From NCBI GenBank assembly GCA_000717735.1, contig JOBE01000048.1, forward strand, positions 1-55,440: 55,440 nucleotides of DNA. Direction: 5' to 3'. The DNA is from Streptomyces griseoluteus (lineage in GTDB: Bacteria > Actinomycetota > Actinomycetes > Streptomycetales > Streptomycetaceae). Shown one piece after another: positions 10,501-17,416 of this stretch (the stretch's first letter is position 1; each line of letters starts with the position of its first letter). The position numbers and the translations under genes were made by a program. The notes under the pieces are model-generated. The model saw only the letters and a list, made by a program, of their open reading frames with translations. It ran no database searches and had not been told where the DNA came from.

Positions 10501-10884
10501 CGAGCGGTCGAGCGCGGCGAAGTGGGTGAGGTCGGGGTCGCCCTCGCGGGCGGTGGGCGGCTTGAGACTCCGGGGCAGCGCGTACGGCCCCGAGCGTTCG
10601 AGCCGCCGTACGGTCACCGGCAGCCCGTCGAAGGTCCGCCGCGTCCCCTCCCTGACGGCCTCCTCGGCGTCGGCCCGCCGGTCGGCGGGCACCTGCCCGC
10701 TCACGTGCAGCGAGGCGGCGGCCGCGGACCGGCCGCGCAGTCCGGCCTGGAGCGCCGCGTCCCCGACGGCCCCGGAGAACGAGGCGAGGGTGGCGAGCAC
10801 CGAGGTGGTCAGGAGCACGGCGAGCAGCGCCGCGACGAGCAGCAGCCGGTGCGCCCTGACGCGCAGAAATACGAACCCCGTCAC
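7522..10884 (-). CDS. FtsX-type ABC transporter permease (first of pair)
   Basis: A 1120-aa protein, partner of the next permease. It has an N-terminal membrane helix (LLLVAALLAVLLTTSVLATLA) and a long extracytoplasmic domain. A first FtsX core is centred on RLLSTERAAETTLLRARGGSRRR. A second domain follows, and the C-terminal FtsX core contains MRERSAEFGVLRALGTPRRR and later IGIGLLVGGGLGTLLARAVVPL. I prefer GTG at 10884, because AGGGGGATC precedes it; ATG at 10920 lengthens the protein by 12 residues but has no ribosome binding site. An AT-richer stretch at about 10935-11000 is the likely promoter. The decayed ATPase just upstream is not a plausible partner; the intact ATPase at 3618-4583 is. 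Confidence 0.88.
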   Translation of the reverse strand: MTGFVFLRVRAHRLLLVAALLAVLLTTSVLATLASFSGAVGDAALQAGLRGRSAAAASLHVSGQVPADRRADAEEAVREGTRRTFDGLPVTVRRLERSGPYALPRSLKPPTAREGDPDLTHFAALDRSRLALVRGAWPSATRTAGVIETALPEEAARRLGVAPGTVLDLGDRLDDRRRVKARITGVYRPVDTHDLYWRLDPAGGRGVRTVAFTTYGPLLVDPAVMTSGALSRGDTSWLGSADFTGVTTDRIDTLRATATEGPKALVGAGDRLGTTVAASTALPTVLEQTQRALLVSRSTLLIVAVQLVLLAAYALLLVARLLSTERAAETTLLRARGGSRRRIAGLAATEALLLALPAALAAPLLSGPLTRLFAERSAFSSLGVRLDTTPSLQVWLVAAAVALCCAAAVVAPALAAGDGSVVPLRKGRSAALPGPVRAGADLGLLAVAAVAYWQLRRPSATGGTLGAEGSGGGSVDPVLIVAPALALLAGTVLTLRLLPPAAKLAERRAAGGRGLSAALAGWQFSRRPLRGAGPVLLLVLAMAMGMLAIGQSGSWERSQRDQADFRAGADVRVLGAGPGGPTDTAQLAAVPGVRAVAPAFRTSMDVSGKNATVLAMDTRDAAAGLLLRPDLADVPVRSLLAPLVPRATTRAGLPLPAGTRGLTVDLRLAVPAGAAQVTAVLEDPGSVPYRQVLGQLPDDGRTHRLTLDLDALASAPGAGGNRGSAGLLTLTGLELTGRIDDGENRTQTLHVERFAAVGADGGERVHAPGQVLARWTHSFGQTRYGTPTGGKPTPGVPGTAGPGGRPAPYALSFALTGTPRGEFFWDTEEYALRTAAPGPKAPDRLPAVATAAFMAATGAEPGELIEVSVGGARVKAFVERVVDELPTTGPGARTVSVTGSAATPDDGGTILLDLASVNRFLAADTDTVSAVPPNEWWLAVAPGRADEVAAALRARPDADPAQILVRDEIAAELLGDPLGAGPNAALMGVAAAAAALAAVGFAVGSAGAMRERSAEFGVLRALGTPRRRLARLIAAEQGLLIGIGLLVGGGLGTLLARAVVPLVVLTGQAARPVPPVLVELPLGQMALLLAGVAALPLAIVAVIALRPADPVVTLRHQGDH

Positions 10885-10934
10885 CGATCCCCCTGGCCAC
10901 CCTGATCCCGGTGCGCGCATCGAACGCGGCCGAA

Positions 10935-11005
10935 AGTCGGATGCTTTCAGAATGCACGGGTCGTTGGTAACCGCTTACAGACCGACCTTGATGCGATCGT
11001 GACCG
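10935..11005 (-). promoter_or_regulatory. Probable promoter region of the FtsX/ATPase operon
   Basis: This is the only clearly AT-richer stretch upstream of the permease operon. Read on the minus strand it contains GTAAGCGGTTAC (GTAA/TTAC arms) and, closer to the gene, GAAAG-7 nt-CTTTC. I see no convincing -35/-10 pair, so this is a region call only. Confidence 0.35.
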
Positions 11006-11556
11006 TTATTCGGCGCTCCGTCTCCGGAATGTGTCCATCCAGGGAAGGTGGTCGTGTTCCCGGCCGTGCCGTCGTCAGTCGCCGTGCGGGACCCAGCGAT
11101 GAGTGAGAGCGCCCGGGCGACCGCGACCCGCTGCCGCTCCCCGCCGGACAGCACACCGGCGGGGGAGTCGGCGACCTCGGCCACTCCCAGCTCGGCGAGG
11201 AGCCGCTCGGCCGTGGCGTACGCGGTCCGGCGCCCGGTCCCTCCGATGAGCAGCGGCAGCGCCGCGTTCTCCACGGTGCTCAGCTCGGGCAGCAGCTCGC
11301 CGAACCGGTACACGAACCCGATCGTCCGCAGCCGCCAGGCCGCCGCCTTCCCCGCCCTCAGCGCACCGACGTCGGTCCCGCACACCTGGACGGTCCCCGC
11401 CGTCGCCGGGAGCAGCCCCGCGAGACAGGCGAGCAGCGTGGACTTCCCGCTGCCGCTCGGCCCCATGACGGCCAGGGACCCGCCGCTCCGCGCGGTCAGG
11501 GCGCCCTCTTCGCCGCCGGTTGGCCGGATATCCCGGCCCGTCGGCGCGAATCGCAC
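10975..11556 (-). pseudogene. Decayed ABC transporter ATPase (no Walker B)
   Basis: The 193-residue frame has a good Walker A (MGPSGSGKSTLL), a Q-loop region (FVYRFGELLPELSTVENAALPLL) and signature LSGGERQRVAVARAL. At that point the ABC homology stops. The frame runs for about 39 unrelated residues (SLIAGSRTATDDG onward) through what looks like the next operon's promoter, with no Walker B, D-loop or switch His. The N-terminus is also short: only about 30 residues precede Walker A, without recognisable first ABC strands. The GTG at 11556 has no ribosome binding site; the sequence before it is CT-rich. It lies 22 bp after the haemoglobin gene. Such a protein could not hydrolyse ATP. I call it a remnant deleted at its 3' end. 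Confidence 0.75.
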
Positions 11557-11578
11557 GACAACGGGAGGGGAGGGGACG

Positions 11579-11983
11579 TCAGCCGGCCGTGTTCACCATG
11601 GAGGCCGCAGCGTAGGTCAGGTAGCGCCAGAGCTCCGCCTCGTGCTCCGGGGCCAGGGACAGGTCGTCCAGGGCCGTGCGCATGTGGCGGAGCCAGGCGT
11701 CGTGGGCCGCCTGGTCCACGGTGAACGGGGCGTGGCGCATCCGGAGGCGGGGGTGGCCGCGGTGGTCGCTGTACGTGCGGGGGCCGCCCCAGTACTGCAT
11801 CAGGAAGAGGGCGAGGCGCTCCTCCGCGGGGCCGAGGTCCTCCTCGGGGTACATCGGGCGCAGCAGCGGGTCCTCCGCGACGCCCTCGTAGAAACGGCGG
11901 ACCAGGCGACGGAAGGTCTCCTCGCCGCCGACCTGCTCGTAGAAGGTCTGCTCCTGCACTGTTTCCCCGGGAATCTCGTTCAC
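11579..11983 (-). CDS. glbO: Group II truncated haemoglobin (trHbO)
   Basis: A 134-aa 2-on-2 globin. Features are [37 protein letters not shown] at the N-terminus with the B/CD-region Phe and Tyr, then [25 protein letters not shown] with the proximal (F8) His, and the group II Trp in the G helix ([11 protein letters not shown]). These match actinobacterial GlbO proteins, which bind O2 and are linked to protection against reactive oxygen and nitrogen species. ATG at 11983. The gene faces away from the methyltransferase at 12069; an 85-bp spacer should hold both promoters. Confidence 0.92.
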   Translation of the reverse strand: MNEIPGETVQEQTFYEQVGGEETFRRLVRRFYEGVAEDPLLRPMYPEEDLGPAEERLALFLMQYWGGPRTYSDHRGHPRLRMRHAPFTVDQAAHDAWLRHMRTALDDLSLAPEHEAELWRYLTYAAASMVNTAG

Positions 11984-12010
11984 CGTTCCATCGTCTCAGA
12001 TGACCAGCCC

Positions 12011-12026
12011 TGGGCCTTGAGGCCCA
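12011..12026. promoter_or_regulatory. Short palindrome between divergent genes
   Basis: TGGGCC-TTGA-GGCCCA is a perfect 6-bp inverted repeat in the 85-bp spacer between the globin and methyltransferase genes. It could be an operator or a chance GC-rich repeat. Confidence 0.25.
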
Positions 12027-12068
12027 AGACCGCTCGCCGGGGGCCCCGGGCGGCGGGAGAGTGGAGGC

Positions 12069-13034
12069 ATGGGTGAGTGGCGGGACGAGTTCGCCGAGGC
12101 CGGCGCGCGGGCGCGACGGGCACTCGTGCGGGAGGTCGTGCGCGAGGTCGAGGCGGACGGCGAGACGGTCGATGCCGTCTGGCGGGACGCCTTCGCCGAG
12201 GTTCCGCGCCATCTCTTCGTCCCGTACTACTACGTCCCCGGGCCCGGCGGCTACGAGCGGCTCTGGTCCGGCGACCCGGAGCGCGAGCGGCGGGACCGCT
12301 GGCTGAGCGGGGCGTACGAGGACACCGCGCTCGCCACCCGCGTACGGGACGGGGAACTGCTCTCCTCCGCCAGCCAGCCCTCCCTGATGGCGCTGATGCT
12401 CCAGGCCCTGGACGTACGGGACGGGGACGACGTCCTGGAGATCGGCGCAGGGACCGGCTACCACGCGGCGCTGCTCTGCCACCGCCTCGGCGAGGAGCAC
12501 GTCACCACCCTCGACCTGGACGAGGAGATCGTCGAGTCGGCCCGCACCCATCTGGCCGCCGCCGGGTACCGCCCGGCGGTGATCGTCGGCGACGGCGCCC
12601 GGGGCTGCGCCGAGCGGGCCCCCTACGACCGGGTCGTCGCGACCTGCGCCGTGCCCTCGGTGCCGTACCCCTGGCTCGCCCAGTGCCGGCCCGGTGCGCT
12701 GGTCCTCGCCCCGCTCTCCACCGGGCTGCTCCTGCTGCGGGTGCGCGACGCGACGCACGCGGAGGGACGGTTCCTGGCGACGTCGGCGTACTTCGTGGCG
12801 CTCCGGGGCGCCGCGGGGCGCGCCCCGCATCCAGAACCGGCCGGGGACGAGCGGTTCCGCTTCCTGTGGGGGCTGGTCGGCGGGACCCTCGACAGACGCG
12901 AAGCGCTCTCGCTCTGGCTGCGCGAGCGGCGGCCGGAGCGGGAGCGCTTCGGGGTGACGGTCAGCGGCGACCGGCAGTGGTCCTGGCTCGACGACCCCGG
13001 AGGGCCGTACGCCTGGCCCCTGCCGGACGCGTGA
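12069..13034 (+). CDS. Protein-L-isoaspartate O-methyltransferase-like methyltransferase
   Basis: A 321-aa SAM-dependent methyltransferase. An N-terminal stretch (AFAEVPRHLFVP) and then LLSSASQPSLMALMLQAL resemble the PCMT substrate-binding segments (canonical form: SQPxxxxxM). The SAM pocket is VLEIGAGTGYHAALLC (motif I), followed by VTTLDLDEEIVESARTHL (motif Post I). VVATCAVPSVPYPWLAQCRPGALVLAPLSTG fits the later motifs. The extra C-terminal region, about 100 residues past the catalytic core, is typical of longer actinobacterial PIMT-like proteins, some of which act in peptide maturation. No precursor peptide is visible here. ATG at 12069 has GGAGAGTGGAGG directly upstream. The stop lies only 9 bp from the convergent FHA gene stop. 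Confidence 0.85.
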   Translation: MGEWRDEFAEAGARARRALVREVVREVEADGETVDAVWRDAFAEVPRHLFVPYYYVPGPGGYERLWSGDPERERRDRWLSGAYEDTALATRVRDGELLSSASQPSLMALMLQALDVRDGDDVLEIGAGTGYHAALLCHRLGEEHVTTLDLDEEIVESARTHLAAAGYRPAVIVGDGARGCAERAPYDRVVATCAVPSVPYPWLAQCRPGALVLAPLSTGLLLLRVRDATHAEGRFLATSAYFVALRGAAGRAPHPEPAGDERFRFLWGLVGGTLDRREALSLWLRERRPERERFGVTVSGDRQWSWLDDPGGPYAWPLPDA

Positions 13035-13043
13035 GCGCGCGGA

Positions 13044-14414
13044 TCAGCCCAGGCGGATCGTGATCGTCGTCCAGGCGCCGACGTGCACCCGGTCGCCGTC
13101 CTGGAGCTGGACGGGGACGTAGGGCTGGATCGGCTCCTCGCCGCCGTTGACCGTGGTGCCGTTGGTGGAGTTCTGGTCCACCACCGCCCACGAGCCGTCC
13201 GGCTGCTGTACGAGCACCGCGTGCTGGTGCGAGACGCCCGGGTCCTCCGGCGGCACCGACAGGTCGATGTCGGGGGACTCGCCGGTGGAGTGCCGGCGAC
13301 GGCCGATGGAGATCTGGTTGCCCTGGAGCGGCAGGTGCTTGGCCGGCGAGTAGGCGGGCAGGTTGAGACCCGTCGCCTCCGGGCCGCTGCGCTGCATCAT
13401 CGCCATGAAGTAGTCGCGGTCCGGTCCGATGACCGCGGTCCAGGACAGGGGCCGGCGCGGCGGCTGGAACTGCTGCGGAGGTTGCTGCTGCTGCCCCTGC
13501 TGCTGCTGTCCCTGGTGCTGCGGCGGGCCCTGAGGGGGCTGGTGCTGCGGAGGCGCCGGGTGCTGCGGCGGGCCCTGCGGCGCCTGGTGCTGCGGCGGCG
13601 GGGGTGCCTGGTGCGGCGGTCCCTGGTGCTGCGGAGGCGCCTGGTGCTGAGGGGCCGGCGGGGCCTGGTGCTGCGACGGCGGGGACAGGACCCAGTCGTC
13701 GTCCGCGCGCGGCTGCGGCGGCGCCGGGGCCTGGGCGGGGGCCTGGAGGTACGCGGGCGGGGCCGGCGGCTGCTGCTGCGCCTGCGGGCGCTGCGGCGGG
13801 GCCTGGTGGTGCGTGGGATCGCCACCGAGCGGCTCGGCCGGGCGGTTCACCTGCGAGGGCCGCGAACCCTGGTACCCGAACGGGTCCTGCTGCTGCGGCT
13901 GGTGCTGCTGCTGGTTCTGCGGCGGCTGCTGCTGCGGCGCGGGCGGCGGCGAGGACTGGAAGCCCGGCGGAAGGTTCAGGCCGGGCGGCGGGCCGGGCTG
14001 CTGCTGCGGCGGGGCCGGGGCGTTCTGCGGGGCCAGCGGCGTGTACGAGGTCGCCGTGTTCGTGAGGAAGTTCCAGCGGCACTCCTCGCAGAACGGCGCC
14101 ATGTACTCCCGCGGGGTGCGGCACTGCGGGCAGAGCTCCGCCTGCGCCGTCGCGTTCGGGTCGCCACCGGGGCCGAAGCCGCCGGGAGCGGGCGGCGCAC
14201 CGTGACCACCCGGGCCGGCGTGACCGCCGGGCGGGCCCGTCGGGGGCTGGCCGGGGCCGGGCTGACCGGGGCCGGGGTATCCGTACGCGGGGGGAGGCGG
14301 CGGGGGAGGCGGCGGTACGGCACCCGCCGGCGCACCCGCCCCGGCCATGCGATGGCCGCAGACCTCGCACCAGTCGTCGGAGACCGACTGGTGTCCGTTC
14401 GGGCAGGTCGGCAT
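13044..14414 (-). CDS. Zinc-ribbon and FHA domain protein
   Basis: A 456-aa cytosolic protein. The N-terminus has a zinc ribbon (CPNGHQ...WCEVCGH), then a Pro/Gly linker, a second ribbon (LCPQCRTP...FCEECRW), and a long Gln/Pro/His/Ala-rich low-complexity linker (roughly residues 130-320). The C-terminal FHA domain contains ISIGRRR, DPGVSHQHAVL and DQNSTNGTTVNG, which are the expected phosphothreonine-binding residues (G-R, S-x-x-H, N-x-T-N-G-T). FHA domains read phosphothreonine, so it is the likely reader in a cluster that also encodes a PknG-type kinase and a PP2C phosphatase. Unlike mycobacterial GarA, I see no short N-terminal threonine motif. It is last in the cluster, 41 bp after the vWA gene. 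Confidence 0.9.
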   Translation of the reverse strand: MPTCPNGHQSVSDDWCEVCGHRMAGAGAPAGAVPPPPPPPPPAYGYPGPGQPGPGQPPTGPPGGHAGPGGHGAPPAPGGFGPGGDPNATAQAELCPQCRTPREYMAPFCEECRWNFLTNTATSYTPLAPQNAPAPPQQQPGPPPGLNLPPGFQSSPPPAPQQQPPQNQQQHQPQQQDPFGYQGSRPSQVNRPAEPLGGDPTHHQAPPQRPQAQQQPPAPPAYLQAPAQAPAPPQPRADDDWVLSPPSQHQAPPAPQHQAPPQHQGPPHQAPPPPQHQAPQGPPQHPAPPQHQPPQGPPQHQGQQQQGQQQQPPQQFQPPRRPLSWTAVIGPDRDYFMAMMQRSGPEATGLNLPAYSPAKHLPLQGNQISIGRRRHSTGESPDIDLSVPPEDPGVSHQHAVLVQQPDGSWAVVDQNSTNGTTVNGGEEPIQPYVPVQLQDGDRVHVGAWTTITIRLG

Positions 14415-14455
14415 GTCGGTGCTTCCCCCTCTCGTCGTCCGGCCCGGTGGCCGGG

Positions 14456-15787
14456 CTACCTCTTGACGCGAACGGTCTTGGTGGAGCGGGTTTCGAGTGT
14501 CATCTCGTCCGCTTCCGCGACCTTCGCCTTCAAACGCACAGTACCGGTCGCCGCATCGACAACGTCGACCACCTTCGAAAGCAGTTTCGCCGTATCGGCG
14601 TTCCCCGAGGCCGCCGCGAGCTGCACGGCACGGCCCAGTTTGGCCGTCGCGCCGTCGTGATCACCCGATTTGCGGGCATCGAGACCCTGCTGGATGACGT
14701 CCGCCAGCTCCGCCTGCCCCGTGTAGTGCGCGACCTGCGGGTTGATCGACGTGGACATCGCCAGGTCGTCCGTCCACACCGCCCGTACCAGCCCTTGGGA
14801 CAGCGGACGCGGATCGCCGCCCGCCGGGTCCGGGGCGATCAGGGAGACCCGGGCGGCGAGCATCTCCTGCCCGATCGCGGCCTGCGGGACCCGCACGCTC
14901 ACGTGGTAGTCGCGGGACTCGTCGCCCCACGAGCCCGTCGGGTAGTCCCCGGCGCGCGGTCCGGCCTCGGTGCGCCGCCCGGTCAGGTCCTCGACCGTCG
15001 GCGCGACCTGCTTGACGAAGGAGATCTCCACCCCGACCGGCGTCCACAGGCGCAGCGCGACGTCCGCGACGCCCTTGTCCATCGCGTGTTCCATCATCGC
15101 CGTGAAGTCGGCGGCGAGGGCGGACGGGTCGGCGACGATGTCGGCGGTGCCGAGGAGTGCCGAGGCGATCCCGGTGACCTCCTTGACCTCCCAGTCGGTG
15201 CCCACCCCGCGCGCGTCACAGGTGAAGCGGCCCGCGCAGGCGTCGAGCGCGGCTCGCAGCTCCTCCGGCGACTCGTGCTCGTTGCGGCCGTCGGTGAGCA
15301 GGATGCCGTGCCGGATGGTGAGGTCGGCGGAGGCGAGCAGCCGGTCCGCGAGCCGCAGCCAGGTGCCGATCGCCGTGCCGCCGCCCGCGCTCAGCCGGCG
15401 CAGCGACTCCTTGGCCTCGGCGCGGGTCCTGGCGTCGGCGACGGCGAGGCCGCCGTTCCCCGGGTAGACCTCCTTCGCCACGTGCGTACCGGCGACGACG
15501 GCGAAGGACGTGCCGTCGCGCAGGGTGTCCACGGCGGCGGCGGTCGCCTCACGGGCGCCGCGCATCTTGGTCGAGGGGTAGTCCATCGAGCCGGAGCAGT
15601 CGACCATGATCACGACGCCGGCCGTGCCGCCGCCTCCCGGACCGAGCAGCCGCTGTCCGCTCGTGCCGCCCCCGGTCGACGTGACCGTGACGATGGAGCT
15701 GACGTCCCGGCCGCCCTCGGGCAGGAACTCGTTCTGGTAGACGTCCACCGAGAACTGCGGCACGGTCGACTTGGAGAAGTTCGCCAT
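14456..15787 (-). CDS. von Willebrand factor A domain protein
   Basis: A 443-aa protein whose vWA domain begins near residue 56. The MIDAS motif is VIMVDCSGSMDYP (Asp63, Ser65, Ser67). Thr in TAIGTWLRLADRLL and Asp in ILLTDGRNEHES complete the metal site. The C-terminal half is a beta-rich segment (VALRLWTPVGVEISFVKQV onward) and a helical tail with AAASGNADTAKLLSKVV. There is no signal peptide, so it is a cytosolic vWA like those paired with PP2C phosphatases and kinases in Ter-type triads. ATG at 15787. The MITE-like element sits 74 bp upstream, between this gene and the phosphatase, and may uncouple the two. Confidence 0.88.
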   Translation of the reverse strand: MANFSKSTVPQFSVDVYQNEFLPEGGRDVSSIVTVTSTGGGTSGQRLLGPGGGGTAGVVIMVDCSGSMDYPSTKMRGAREATAAAVDTLRDGTSFAVVAGTHVAKEVYPGNGGLAVADARTRAEAKESLRRLSAGGGTAIGTWLRLADRLLASADLTIRHGILLTDGRNEHESPEELRAALDACAGRFTCDARGVGTDWEVKEVTGIASALLGTADIVADPSALAADFTAMMEHAMDKGVADVALRLWTPVGVEISFVKQVAPTVEDLTGRRTEAGPRAGDYPTGSWGDESRDYHVSVRVPQAAIGQEMLAARVSLIAPDPAGGDPRPLSQGLVRAVWTDDLAMSTSINPQVAHYTGQAELADVIQQGLDARKSGDHDGATAKLGRAVQLAAASGNADTAKLLSKVVDVVDAATGTVRLKAKVAEADEMTLETRSTKTVRVKR

Positions 15788-15860
15788 CTGTTACTGCTCC
15801 TCGGACAACAACGTCGAACGGTGAAGGGACGGGGATCGGCGACCGCTCAGGCGGATCCTG

Positions 15861-16067
15861 CCCCAAGGGGCTGTCCGGCCAACCATGGCCGGGTCCGCGA
15901 TGTCTGGTACGGCACCTCGCCGCGTTACCGAAACGCCCGAACAGTTCCGCTATGAGGGCGCTCCGGCGCCTTGCGATGCGTCCCCCAGGCCGTGCGGGCC
16001 TGGGGAGACCCCATGCACCGGACACCGCGGCCTATCCGGCCCTGGTCGGCCGGACAGCCCCTTGGGG
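15861..16067. mobile_element. MITE-like element, copy 1 (207 bp)
   Basis: The ends are perfect 20-bp inverted repeats: CCCCAAGGGGCTGTCCGGCC (15861-15880) and its reverse complement (16048-16067). The interior encodes no transposase. It is strongly similar to the element at 55199-55397, with shared blocks such as CACCTCGCCGCGTT, GCTCCGGCGCCTTGCGA and CTGGGGAGACCCCATGCACC. No clear target duplication is visible. It sits between the PP2C and vWA genes and contributes the end of the PP2C reading frame. Confidence 0.82.
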
Positions 16068-17414
16068 AGAGACGGTGAACGGGACCAGGGCGACCGTGAT
16101 GTTGTCGTGGCCTCCGCCGTCCAGGGCGTGGCCGACGAGCACCTGCGCCCCGTGCAGCGGGCGGTCCGCCGCATCGGCCGGGACGACCCGGGCCATGTCG
16201 TCGGCGCCCTCCGCGTAGTTCCACAGGCCGTCCGTGCACACCACCACCACGCCGGACCGGTCCGGCTTGAACGCGGCGGTGTGCGGCTCCAGTTCGTACG
16301 AGTCGGCGCCCAGCCAGCCGGTGATCGCGTGGGCGCGCTCGTCGGCGTACGCCTCCGCCTCGCTCATCAGGCCCGCCGCGACCATCTGCGCGGCCCACGA
16401 GTCGTCCTCGGTGAGCCGGACCGGCGCGGTGGCGCGGTCGTCCGGCACCCAGTAGGCGCGGCTGTCGCCGACCCAGCCCACGACGAGCAGTCCGTCGGCT
16501 ACGACGGAGCCCACGATGGTGCAGGCCGGGGCGTTGCGGTGGCGGTGCGGGTCGTGCTCCGCGCCGTCCTGGCCCGGCTCCTCCGCGAGGGAGTTGACGG
16601 CCTCGGCGGCGGCCACGATCGCCTCGTGCATCGCCTGCTGCGGGTGGGTGCCCCGGGGCAGCGCCGCGAGCAGCGAGGCACCGGCCGCCTCCGCGGCGGC
16701 GGCGGAGGCCTCGTCGGGACGGGTCGCCGAGGACACGCCGTCGCAGACGATCGCGACGGTGGCGGGGGAGCCGTCGGGGAGCGTGGTCGCGGACACGGCG
16801 AACGCGTCCTCGTTGCGGTGGTGGCGCAGCCCCCGGTCGCTGACGGCGGCGACACCGCCCAACTCTCGCTCCATGTGGTCGCGTTCGCGGGGCTGCGCGT
16901 GCCCGCAGTTCTCGCAGTAGCCGTCGGTGTCCACCCGCCCGGCCCGGCATGCCACGCACATGGCGGCGGTGGCGGCCGAAGCGGTGGGGGCAGCGGGCGC
17001 CGGTGCCGAGGCCGGTGCGGGGGGCGGCGCCGGGGCCGCCCGTACCGCCGTACGCGGGTCCGGCGCGGCCAGTTCGAAGTCCCCGCTGCCCGCCGTGGTG
17101 TTCCCTCCCGGCGGCAGCGGCTCGTCCGTGCGGACCGGGATCGTGGGCAGGTCACGGCCGCCGGAGTCGGTGCCCGGCAGGTCACCCGGGTGCTGCGTCA
17201 TGGTGGAGAGCGAACCGGGCTCCCGTGGCGGGGCGTCCGGCCAGGCCACGGGGGTGCCGATCGCCACGGTCGGCCGGTCGGGACCGGCCTCGGCGGCCGG
17301 CACGGCCGTCAGGTCGTGACCGCACGCCCCGCAGAACCGGTCACCCGACTCCAGAGGCTCCGCGCAGTCCGGGCAGACCACGAGTCCGTGCGACGGCTTC
17401 GGCTTCTGGGACAT
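16032..17414 (-). CDS. PP2C-family Ser/Thr phosphatase with zinc ribbons
   Basis: A 460-aa soluble protein. Zinc ribbon 1 (VCPDCAEP...FCGACGHDL, residues 13-35) and, after a Pro/Ala-rich linker, ribbon 2 (MCVACRAG...YCENCGHAQ) precede the PP2C domain, which starts near residue 188. Phosphatase motifs are SDRGLRHHRNEDAF, VCDGVSSAT, VGWVGDSRAYW, CTDGLWNYA and GHDNITVAL; the metal-binding Asp residues are present. The last 11 residues (PQGAVRPTRAG) and the stop codon are encoded by the MITE terminus, beginning exactly at its edge (16067). The PP2C core is complete before that point, so activity should survive. ATG at 17414 is 2 bp from the kinase stop; GTG at 17420 would give a 4-bp overlap. It probably reverses phosphorylation by the adjacent kinase. 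Confidence 0.9.
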   Translation of the reverse strand: MSQKPKPSHGLVVCPDCAEPLESGDRFCGACGHDLTAVPAAEAGPDRPTVAIGTPVAWPDAPPREPGSLSTMTQHPGDLPGTDSGGRDLPTIPVRTDEPLPPGGNTTAGSGDFELAAPDPRTAVRAAPAPPPAPASAPAPAAPTASAATAAMCVACRAGRVDTDGYCENCGHAQPRERDHMERELGGVAAVSDRGLRHHRNEDAFAVSATTLPDGSPATVAIVCDGVSSATRPDEASAAAAEAAGASLLAALPRGTHPQQAMHEAIVAAAEAVNSLAEEPGQDGAEHDPHRHRNAPACTIVGSVVADGLLVVGWVGDSRAYWVPDDRATAPVRLTEDDSWAAQMVAAGLMSEAEAYADERAHAITGWLGADSYELEPHTAAFKPDRSGVVVVCTDGLWNYAEGADDMARVVPADAADRPLHGAQVLVGHALDGGGHDNITVALVPFTVSPQGAVRPTRAG

Positions 17415-17416
17415 CC

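Noticed and set aside
4580..10884. Lipoprotein-release or antimicrobial peptide export cluster with a precursor peptide
   Set aside because: No short precursor, modification enzyme or lantibiotic-type gene is visible around the FtsX operon; substrate left open.
12069..13034. Isoaspartyl-methyltransferase of a ribosomal peptide (lanthipeptide or lasso) cluster
   Set aside because: Neighbours are a globin gene and a signalling cluster; no precursor, cyclase or peptidase gene is present.
13440..14050. CRISPR-like or satellite repeats in the FHA gene
   Set aside because: The repeats are Gln/Pro/His codons of a disordered linker, in frame and irregular, with no spacers.
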